Assembly (NCBI GenBank): GCA_040954595.2
Contig: CM082595.2
Coordinates: 5,580,001 to 5,644,000 of the forward strand
Source of the DNA: Balanoglossus misakiensis
Lineage: Eukaryota > Hemichordata
Direction: 5' to 3'
Length of the DNA stretch: 64,000 nucleotides
Shown here: one piece after another, positions 55,360 to 64,000 of the stretch
How the letters are laid out: each line of letters starts with the position of its first letter
Numbering within the stretch: position 1 is the stretch's first letter
Program-made: the position numbers and the translations under genes
Notes under the pieces: generated by a model
Databases searched by the model: none
The model's input: the letters and a program-made list of their open reading frames with translations, nothing else
What the model was told of the DNA's origin: nothing

Positions 55360-55434
55360 GGGGCATATACAAGTTTCAAAAATTTTCTAAGTTTTCTTTG
55401 ACTTAGAAAATTTTTGAAACTTGTGTATGCCCCC
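55360..55434. repeat. Short near-perfect hairpin, 33-bp arms
   Basis: GGGGCATATACAAGTTTC and its inverse enclose an 8-bp loop. The inner stem includes ACTTAGAAAATTTT, also present in every unit of the 42-bp satellite that begins 210 bp downstream. Confidence 0.85.
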
Positions 55435-55643
55435 TACATAACTTGCATTTTCTAACACTTGCCTTGTCTTTTCAGATCCCGGCTGGACTCCACTTCTTTC
55501 GATTGGTCATCAACCATTCAACAGATAGACCTGAAACGACAAGTGAATACGAGTTAAATTTCAATATGAAATATGAAATATGAAAATGAAATAAAATACA
55601 ATAAATTTCAATCCTTGGTGTCTGCTTTTTTGTAAAAAAAAAA

Positions 55644-56630
55644 AAACACTTAGAAAATTTTCAGGCTTCACTCTATACTTATTAAAAACACTTAGAAAAT
55701 TTTCAGGCTTCACTCTATACTTATTAAAAACACTTAGAAAATTTTCAGGCTTCACTCTATACTTATTAAAAACACTTAGAAAATTTTCAGGCTTCACTCT
55801 ATACTTATTAAAAACACTTAGAAATTTTTCAGGCTTCACTCTATACTTATTAAAAACACTTAGAAATTTTTCAGGCTTCACTCTATACTTATTAAAAACA
55901 CTTAGAAATTTTTCAGGCTTCACTCTATACTTATTAAAAACACTTAGAAATTTTTCAGGCTTCACTCTATACTTATTAAAAACACTTAGAAATTTTTCAA
56001 GCTTCACTCTATACTTAAACATGAAAAACACTTAGAAATTTTTTAGGCTTTACTCTATACTGAAACATGAAAAACACTTAGAAATTTTTCAGGCTTTACT
56101 CTATACTGAAACATTAAAAACACTTAGAAATTTTTCAGGCTTCACTCTATACTTTGAAATTAAAAACACTTAGAAATTTTTCAGGCTTCACTCTATACTT
56201 TGAAATTAAAAACACTTAGAAATTTTTCAGGCTTCACTCTATACTTAAACATTAAAAACACTTAGAAATTTTTCAGGCTTCACTCTATACTTTTTAAAAC
56301 ACTTAGAAATTTTTCAGGCTTTACTCTATACTTTGACATTAAAAACACTTAGAAATTTTTCAGGCTTTACTCGATACTTAAACATGAAAAACACTTAGAA
56401 ATTTTTCAGGCTTCACTCTATACTTAAACATTAAAAACACTTAGAATTTTTTCAGGCTTCACTCTATACTTAAACATTAAAAACACTTAGAATTTTTTCA
56501 GGCTTCACTCTATACTTAAACATTAAAACACTTAGAATTTTTTCAGGCTTCACTCTATACTTAAACATTAAAAACACTTAGAAATTTTTCAGGCTTCACT
56601 CTATACTTAAGCATTAAAAAAACTTATAGA
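55644..56630. repeat. 42-bp satellite, about 23 units
   Basis: Unit: AAAAACACTTAGAAATTTTT then CAGGCTTCACTCTATACTTATT. The left four units carry AAAATTTT, later ones AAATTTTT, and right-hand units have 40-43-bp spacers. On minus the first nine units form an open frame of 14-residue repeats (KYRVKPEKFLSVFN) because 42 is a multiple of 3; I do not call it a gene. Confidence 0.95.
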
Positions 56631-56639
56631 GTGTCAAAT

Positions 56640-57125
56640 GGAGATTGATTTGGTCTTACCTTAAGCAGTACTCTTGGATTTTTCAAACCATCATCTGAGA
56701 ATTGAATTGATTTCACCTTGACTTTAATGCAACTCACTGCAATGCAAAGAACAAAATCAGGGTAAGTTTAACAACAATATTAATTACACAAAAAGACTGA
56801 TAACAGTCAAGAATTTGACAATTTTCATGAGCTTATAACCCATGAAAAACGTCTGAAAATGAAAAAGTCACCACCAAAGTTTGCAAAGTCAAGCCGATAC
56901 CAGTTGTGTTAATGATAGTGAGATAAAGGAAGTGTGTGTGTGTGTCAAATTGACATTGATTCGGTCTTACCTTAAGCAGTACTCTTGGATTCTTCAAACC
57001 ATCGTCTAAGCATTGAGAAGATTTCACCTTGACTTAAACTCACTGCAATGCAAAGAACAAATCAGGGTAAGTTTAACAGCAATATTAATTACACAAAAAG
57101 ACTGTCAAGAATTTGACAATTTTCA
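56640..57125. repeat. Tandem duplication of exon-like block plus satellite seed
   Basis: A segment of about 170 bp starting GGTCTTACCTTAAGCAGTAC is present at about 56652-56825 and again at about 56963-57125, roughly 310 bp apart. Each copy contains the exon-like block and is followed by a unit-like TTTTCATGAGC...CCCATGAAAAAC sequence. Confidence 0.85.
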
Positions 57126-60100
57126 TGAGCTATATCCCATGAAAAACGTCTGAAAAATACAAAATCACCAAAGTTTGCAAAGTCAAGAATTTGCCATTTT
57201 TGACGATTTTCATGAGCTATAACCCATGAAAAATGTCCCAAAATGACAAAATTACCAAAGTTGGCAAATACAAGAATTTGCCATTTTTGACGATTTTCAT
57301 GAGCTATAACCCATGAAAAATGTCCCAAAATGACAAAGTCACCAAAGTTGGCAAAGACAAGAATTTGCCATTTTTGACGATTTTCATGAGCTATAACCCA
57401 TGAAAAATGTCCCAAAATGACAAAATTACCATAGTTGGCAAAGACAAGAATTTGCCATTTTTGATGATTTTCATGAGCTATAACCCATGAAAAATGTCCA
57501 GAAGGACAAAGTCACCAAAGTTAGCAAAGTCAAGAATTTGCCATTTTTGACAATTTTCATGAGCTATCACCCATGAAAAATGTCCCAAAAGGACAAAGTC
57601 ACCAAAGTTGGCAAAGACAAGAATTTGCCATTTTTAACGATTTTCATGAGCTATAACTCATGAAAAATGTCGCAAAATGACAAAGTTGGCAAAGTCAAGA
57701 ATTTGCCATTTTTGACGATTTTCCTGAGCTATAACCCATGAAAAATGTCAAAATCACCAAAGTTTGCAAAGTCAAGAATTTGCCAGTTTTGACGATTTTT
57801 ATGATCTATAACCCATGAAAAATGTCCCAAAATGACAATATTACCATAGTTGGCAAAGACAAGAATTTGCCATTTTTGACGATTTTCATGATCTATAACC
57901 CATGAAAAATGTCCCAAAATGACAAAATTACCAAAGTTTGCAAAGTCAAGAATTTGCCAGTTTTGACGATTTTCATGAGCTATAACCCATGAAAAATGTC
58001 CCAAAAGGACAAAGTCACCAAAGTTGGCAAAGACAAGAATTTGCCATTTTTGACGATTTTCATGAGCTATAACTCATGAAAAATGTCGCAAAATGACAAA
58101 GTTGGCAAAGTCAAGAATTTGCCATTTTTGACGATTTTCATGAGCTATAACCCATGAAAAATGTCAAAATCACCAAAGTTTGCAAAGACAAGAATTTGCC
58201 AGTTTTGACGATTTTTATGATCTATAACCCATGAAAAATGTCCCAAAATGACAATATTACCATAGTTGACAAAGACAAGAATTTGCCAGTTTTGACGATT
58301 TTTATGATCTATAACCCATGAAAAATGTCCCAAAATGATAATATTACCATAGTTGGCAAAGACAAGAATTTGCCATTTTTGACGATTTTCATGAGCTATA
58401 ACCCATGAAAAATGTCAAAATCAACAAAGTTTGCAAAGTCAAGAATATGCCATTTTTGATGATTTTCATGAGCTATAACCCATGAAAAATGTCCCAAAAG
58501 GACAAAGTCACCAAAGTTGGCAAAGTCAAGAATTTGCCATTTTTGACAATTTTCATGAGCTATAACCCATGAAAAATGTCCCAAAATGACAAAATTACCA
58601 AAATTGGCAAAGTCAATAATTTGCCATTTGTGACGATTTTCATGAGCTATAACCCATGAAAAATGTCCCAAAAGGACAAAGTTGGCAAAGTCAAGAATTT
58701 GCCATTTTTGACGATTTTCATGAGCTATAACCCATGAAAAATGTCAAAATCAACAAAGTTTGCAAAGTGGAGATTGTGTCATCTTTTGACAATTTTCATG
58801 AGCTGTAACCCATGAAAAGTGTCACAAAACGACAAAATCACCAAAGTAGGCAAAGTGGAGATTGTGTCATCTTTTGACAATTTTCATGAGCTGTAACCCA
58901 TGAAAAGTGTCACAAAACGACAAAATCACCAAAGTTGGTAAAGTGGAGATTGTGTCATCTTTTGACAATTTTCATGGGCTATGACCCATGAAAAGTGTCA
59001 CAAAACGACAAAATCACCAAAGTTGGCAAAGTCGAGATTTGGTCATCTTTTGACAATTTTCATGAGCTATAACCCATGAAAAGTGTCATAAAACGACAAA
59101 ATCACCAAAGTTGGGAAAGACAAGAATTTGCCATTTTTGACGATTTTCATGAGCTATAACTCATGAAAAATGTAGCAAAATGACAAAGTTGGCAAAGTCA
59201 AGAATTTGCCATTTTTGACGATTTTCATGAGCTATAACCCATGAAAAATGTCACAAAACGACAAAGTCACCAAAGTTGGCAAAGTCGAGATTTGGTCAAC
59301 TTTTGACATTGTTCATGAGCTATAACCCATAAAAAGTGTCACAAAACGACAAAATCACCAAAGTTGGCAAAGTGGAGATTGTGTCATCTTTTGACAATTT
59401 TCATGAGCTAAACCCATGAAAAGTGTCACAAAACGACAAAATTACCAAAGTTGGCAAAGTTGAGATTTGGTCAACTTTTGACAATTTTCATGGGCTATGA
59501 CCCATGAAAAGTGTCACAAAATGACAAAATCACCAAAGTTGGCAAAGTGGAGATTTGGTCATCTTTTGACAATTTTCATGGGCTATGACCCATGAAAAGT
59601 GTCAGAAAACGACAAAATCACCAAAGTTGGCAACGTCGAGATTTGGTCATCTTTTGACAATTTTCATGAGCTGTAACCCATGAAAAGTGTCACAAAATGA
59701 CAAAATCACCAAAGTTGGCAAAGTCGAGATTTGGTCATCTTTTGACATTGTTCATGAGCTATAACCCATGAAAAGTGTCACAAAACGACAAAATAACCAA
59801 AGTTGGCAACATCGACATTTGGTCATCTTTTGACAATTTTCATGGGCTATGACCCATGAAAAGTGTCAGAAAATGACAAAATCACCAAAGTTGGCAAAGT
59901 CGAGATTTGGTCAACTTTTGACATTGTTCATGAGCTATAACCCATGAAAAGTGTCACAAAACGACAAAATAACCAAAGTTGGCAACATCGACATTTGGTC
60001 ATCTTTTGACAATTTTCATGGGCTATGACCCATGAAAAGTGTCACAAAATGACAAAATTACCAAAGTTGGCAAAGTCGAGATTTGGTCATCTTTAGACAA

Positions 60101-63100
60101 TTTTCATGAGCTACAACCCATGAAAAGTGTCACAAAATGACAAAATCACCAAAGTTGGCAAAGTGGAGATTGTGTCATCTTTTGACAATTTTCATGAGCT
60201 ATAACCCATGAAAAGTGTCACAAAACGACAAAATCACCAAAGTTGGTAAAGTGGAGATTGTGTCATCTTTTGACAATTTTCATGGGCTATGACCCATGAA
60301 AAGTGTCACAAAACGACAAAATCACCAAAGTTGGCAAAGTCGAGATTTGGTCATCTTTTGACAATTTTCATGAGCTATAACCCATGAAAAGTGTCATAAA
60401 ACGACAAAATCACCAAAGTTGGCAAAGTGGAGATTGTGTCATCTTTTGACAATTTTCATGAGCTGTAACCCATGAAAAGTGTCACAAAATGACAAAATCA
60501 CAAAAGTTGGCAAAGTCGAGATTTGGTCATCTTTTGACATTGTTCATGAGCTATAACCCATGAAAAGTGTCACAAAACGACAAAATAACCAAAGTTGGCA
60601 ACATCGACATTTGGTCATCTTTTGACAATTTTCATGGGCTATGACCCATGAAAAGTGTCAGAAAATGACAAAATCACCAAAGTTGGCAAAGTCGAGATTT
60701 GGTCAACTTTTGACATTGTTCATGAGCTATAACCCATGAAAAGTGTCACAAAACGACAAAATAACCAAAGTTGGCTACATCGACATTTGGTCATCTTTTG
60801 ACAATTTTCATGGGCTATGACCCATGAAAAGTGTCACAAAACGACAAAATCACCAAAGTTGGCAAAGTCGAGATTTGGTCATCTTTTGACAATTTTCATG
60901 GGCTATGACCCATGAAAAGTGTCACAAAACGACAAAATCACCAAAGTTGGCAAAGTCGAGATTTGGTCATCTTTAGACAATTTTCATGAGCTATAACCCA
61001 TGAAAAATGTCAAAATCAACAAAGTTTGCAAAGTGGAGATTGTGTCATCTTTTGACAATTTTCATGAGCTATAACCCATGAAAAGTGTCATAAAACGACA
61101 AAATCACCAAAGTTGGCAAAGTGGAGATTGTGTCATCTTTTGACAATCTTCATGAGCTGTAACCCATGAAAAGTGTCACAACACAAAATCATCAAAGTTG
61201 GCAAAGTGGAGATTGTGTCATCTTTTGACAATCTTCATGAGCTATAACCCATGAAAAGTGTCACAACACGACAAAATCACAAAAATTGGCAAAGTCGAGA
61301 TTGTGTCATCTTTTGACAATCTTCATGAGCTGTAACCCATGAAAAGTGTCACAACACGACAAAATCACCAAAGTTGGCAAAGTGGAGATTGTGTCATCTT
61401 TTGACAATTTTCATGAGCTGTAACCAGTGAAATGTGTCACAACACGACAAAATCATCAAAGTTGGCAAAGTGGAGATTGTGTCATCTTTTGACAATCTTC
61501 TTCATGAGCTATAACCCATGAAAAGTGTCACAACACGACAAAATCATCAAAGTTGGCAAAGTGGAGATTGTGTCATCTTTTGACAATCTTCATGAGCTGT
61601 AACCCATGAAAAGTGTCACAACACGACAAAATCACCAAAGTTGGCAAAGTGGAGATTGTGTCATCTTTTGACAATCTTCATGAGCTGTAACCCATGAAAA
61701 GTGTCACAACACGACAAAATCACCAAAGTTGGCAAAGTGGAGATTGTGTCATCTTTTGACAATCTTCATGAGCTGTAACCCATGAAATGTGTCACAAAAC
61801 GACAAAATCACCAAAGTTGGCAAAGTGGAGATTGTGTCATCTTTTGACAATCTTCATGAGCTGTAACCCATGAAATGTGTCACAACACGACAAAATCACC
61901 AAAGTTGGCAAAGTGGAGATTGTGTCATCTTTTGACAATCTTCATGAGCTGTAACCCATGAAAAGTGTCACAACACGACAAAATCACCAAAGTTGGCAAA
62001 GTGGAGATTGTGTCATCTTTTGACAATTTTCATGAGCTATAACCCATGAAAAGTGTCACAAAACGACACAATCACCAAAGTTGGCAAAGTGGAGATTGTG
62101 TCATCTTTTGACAATCTTCATGAGCTATAACCCATGAAAAATGTCCCAAAATATCCCGGGACTCTACATCAAAATATCGGGAAACATCGAGACTTGACTC
62201 AGACCGGTCAGCTGATCTTTGACCATAGCCAAGACGTTGCTAGTCACATGATCCATATTTGGGTCATGTCCATTTTATTGATAATCGTGAACAAACGTCA
62301 TTTTGTCATTTTGAGACACCTTTCATGGGTTATAGCTCATGAAAATTATCATAACATGACAAATTCTTTACTTTAGAATTTGTTGACACGTTGGACATGG
62401 AAAGACACCAGCTGCTGTTTGAGGATGATTTTACAAAACATAATACATGTACTCACCATTGATTTTGCAGGTAGGGAACCTGCTGATGTTTCATTGTTTT
62501 CGGCTGTTCTGCTCTCCTCAACTGGCAGTGGCTTGGCTGTGCTTTGCTGTTTTTTTCTGGCAGTGTGATGGCAAATCCTTCTGAATGTCTCTGCAGACTT
62601 GTTTTGATGAACTGTTCTTCTCTTCCTCAATAAATCTTTTATACCTGTAAAAATAACAATAGTACATTGAGTTATTTTAATGAATGAATGAATTCAGTCA
62701 GTGAAATTATTTTTATCAAACAATCAATCAATCAATCAATCAATCAATTGAATTGGACATTAAAATATAACTGATAGTAATCACAAATAAAGTAAAGGGA
62801 GATTCAGAACTGTGTGATTTTGCGGGTATGGGAGGGGGGAGGATTTCGATAGAGTATCACATAGGATAGAGCACCTTTTTATTCAATGCATTGCAAAAGA
62901 AATGTTTTTCTCTCCGCAACATATGCCAATAATTGATTCCCCCCCCCCCAAAAGTGAACCCTAACCCTTTCCCTAAGCCTATCCATTGAATAGACCCTAG
63001 CCCTAATACCTACAACAAACAAATGTGACCATATTTGTAAACAAACATACTTTTCCTGTTTACAATATTTATCAAAAACATCAAACAAGCACACACTACA

Positions 63101-63749
63101 AACAACTTGAATGTTAACTCTTTTAGCTACAGTGGGTTAACATGTTTTCATAAACAAACAAATAACACAATTGGAGCCAGAGACCTGGTTTTGCCGTCTA
63201 ACACACAAACCAAGGCAAAACCTCGAGCAGCTAAACTGAATCTGAACATGAAGCACATTCACTTCACATACGTGAGTGGAGTGACCGTGCATAAAGTAGC
63301 TAGTGCAAAACCATATCACAACACTGCAGCAATTTCACAAGAAGAAGTCTGATCACCATATTACGTGTTTGATAAATCATGTAAATGCTAGCTAGTGTAA
63401 CGATAATGGAGTAGAGAGCACTTAAATTAAAGCCTATACTATTTGTATATTACATGAATGGAATGGAATCGCTCTACCATACCTTATTGGTAAACTCCAC
63501 GTGTTGTTGTTATGCCTATGGCCGCCGCCATATTGGTTTTCCTATTTGACGGCTTCGTTACGATATTTGCGTTAAACCATGGTGAAACCAATGAAGTTAT
63601 TCCTCACAAATCCTACTCAGGTGCATTTCGAACACAAGACGGACAGGGATAGTCGGGAACTCAGCTGGACGGTGACGGTTTAAGCGCGTTTCGGGTGAAA
63701 TCAGTGCACAACACAAGTACATGTACATGTAAATCCCGGAAGCCGCCAT
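56660..63749 (-). CDS. Unrecognised multi-exon gene (5' part) spanning the 87-bp satellite
   Basis: Candidate exons: 63617-63749 (ATG at 63749; MAASGIYMYMYLCC...FEMHL), 62457-62644 (IKDLLRKRRTVHQNKSAETF onward, Lys/Arg-rich, GTGAGT donor), 56971-57027 (VKSSQCLDDGLKNPRVLLK) and 56660-56716 (VKSIQFSDDGLKNPRVLLK), each with AG/GT boundaries and consistent phases (1, 0, 0). The last two are duplicates of each other and both keep frame. The first exon rests on a weak GTAGGA donor. The 3' end was not found. I recognise no family. The middle exon is the best supported; exon linkage is inferred only from phase and order. The 5-kb 87-bp satellite would lie in the intron between 57027 and 62457. Confidence 0.35.
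57109..62152. repeat. Satellite of about 87-88-bp units, about 57 copies
   Basis: Each unit holds a near-palindrome TTTTCATGAGCTATAACC followed by CATGAAAA, then GTGTCACAAAACGACAAAAT and CACCAAAGTTGGCAAAG. Subfamily A (about 57109-58760) reads CAAGAATTTGCCATTTTTGA; subfamily B (about 58760-62130) reads GGAGATTGTGTCATCTTTTG or CGAGATTTGGTCATC. A-type units reappear inside B at about 59115-59260. Some subunits are shortened to about 70 bp. Minus-strand frames such as GHFSWVIAHENRQKW repeats are artefacts of unit length 87. Confidence 0.97.
62153..62456. other. Satellite flank with one inverted unit
   Basis: No gene. The stretch at about 62301-62370 is a satellite unit in opposite orientation (CCTTTCATGGGTTATAGC then TCATGAAAAT). 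The 130 bp between has no recognised structure. Confidence 0.7.
62645..63616. other. Presumed intron of the unrecognised minus-strand gene
   Basis: No supported exon. It includes a short (AATC)n tract at about 62728-62751 and a C-run near 62940. A plus-strand frame at 63107-63352 has no recognisable homology. Confidence 0.35.
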
Positions 63750-63790
63750 TTTGAAACACGCCATCTCGCGGGCGATTTATGAAATCTCTC
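63518..63790 (-). promoter_or_regulatory. Likely CG-containing promoter with YY1-type motifs
   Basis: On minus, AAAATGGCGGC at 63741-63751 and ATATGGCGGCGGCC at about 63520-63533 match the YY1-type element common just downstream of housekeeping start sites. A TCTCGCGGG motif lies at about 63763-63771. Orientation suits the minus-strand gene. Inference. Confidence 0.4.
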
Positions 63791-64000
63791 GAAGTAACAG
63801 TGTTCAGTACAGGGCTCACAAAACTTTTGAATCAGTATACTGTGGTTTAGTGTTCACATTTATTTTGCGTGCGTGCGTGTATATGTGTTTACATACAAAG
63901 TTATGAGACAGTTTCCGTGCATGTCACACTGCTTTTTATAACAAAGGTTTGCAATTTGACAGACTATCACCTTTCCGAAAAAGAAACGTCCACTATGACT
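63791..64000. other. Right-edge sequence, no feature seen
   Basis: About 200 bp with a short GTGCGTGCGTGT tract and nothing else recognised. Confidence 0.4.

Larger units (their letters stand above)
52430..55560 (+). other. Possible spliced transcript of unknown coding status
   Basis: An ATG at 52430 opens a 62-codon frame (MPASPETFCEFPLSEGVRLL). Independently, an exon-like block at 52708-52769 is bounded by a CAG acceptor and a GTACGT donor, and a block from 55476 follows TTTTCAG. Joined, the latter two would read FNGAVK then IPAGLHFFRLVINH and stop. AATAAA occurs near 55590. No family was recognised. It could be a non-coding RNA, a small gene or chance. The intervening 2.7 kb shows only local repeats: a 47-bp direct repeat at about 54430-54530 and a related pair at 53640-53820. 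Confidence 0.25.

Noticed and set aside
57089-58671. Minus-strand frames with GHFSWVIAHENRQKW repeats
   Set aside because: They derive from the 87-bp satellite unit (29 codons); frames break when unit length changes and no start or splice context is present.
57109-62152. CRISPR-like or phage repeat array
   Set aside because: Units are directly tandem with no unique spacers, in a clearly eukaryotic context.
63107-63352. 81-codon plus-strand frame near the right edge
   Set aside because: No recognisable homology, no splice or promoter support, and it lies in the presumed intron of a minus-strand gene.
63583-63690. 34-codon plus-strand frame MVKPMKLFLTNPTQ
   Set aside because: Good-looking start context, but short and overlapping the proposed first exon of the minus-strand gene; no family recognised.

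Overview
The window is eukaryotic nuclear DNA: AT-rich, intron-rich, with GT-AG spliced genes, AATAAA poly(A) signals, MITE-like elements, many tetranucleotide microsatellites and large satellite arrays. The gene set (PEX2, a WFDC1-like gene, TMEM222, a TCF19-like FHA/PHD gene, tandem-BTB genes, an ankyrin-LRR-Roc-COR gene, an SLC35G-like carrier) suggests an invertebrate deuterostome. Amphioxus (Branchiostoma) is my best guess from gene content only, not from any database match. There are no prokaryotic operons, CRISPR arrays, tRNAs or rRNAs that I could see.

Layout. 1-5.4 kb: 3' part of PEX2 (+), whose N-terminal exon(s) lie off the left edge; its introns carry several transposon-derived repeats. 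7.0-16.3 kb: WFDC1-like gene (-), convergent with PEX2, with a 7.5-kb first intron. 17.4-21.5 kb: two intronless tandem-BTB genes (-), one BTB-BTB-BACK-Kelch, the other BTB-BTB only. 22.2-24.4 kb: secreted C-type lectin (-). 25.8-26.1 kb: 24-bp minisatellite. 27.1-34.9 kb: 13-exon gene (-) for a protein of about 1450 residues with ten ankyrin modules, LRR-like segment, Roc GTPase and COR domain; nearly every ankyrin module is one 99-bp phase-0 exon. 37.35-38.8 kb: TMEM222 (-), head-to-head with a TCF19-like gene (+, 39.2-45.0 kb). 50.2-51.4 kb: intronless SLC35G-like carrier (+). 52.4-55.6 kb: possible weak spliced transcript (+). 55.6-62.15 kb: a 42-bp satellite and a 5-kb satellite of about 87-88-bp units. 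The latter seems to lie in an intron of an unrecognised minus-strand gene whose first exon and promoter are near 63.75 kb.

The genes are functionally unrelated neighbours: peroxisome import, extracellular protease-inhibitor-like protein, ubiquitin-adaptor-like proteins, lectin, Roco signalling, membrane protein, chromatin reader, transporter. The most notable points are the modular ankyrin-exon Roco gene with a relic ankyrin exon, a tandem MITE pair sharing one 9-bp target duplication, and the 87-bp satellite that appears to have grown from one of two duplicated exon-plus-seed segments and contains higher-order repeats.

All gene models were built by hand from splice-site phase and remembered family similarity; no search was run.
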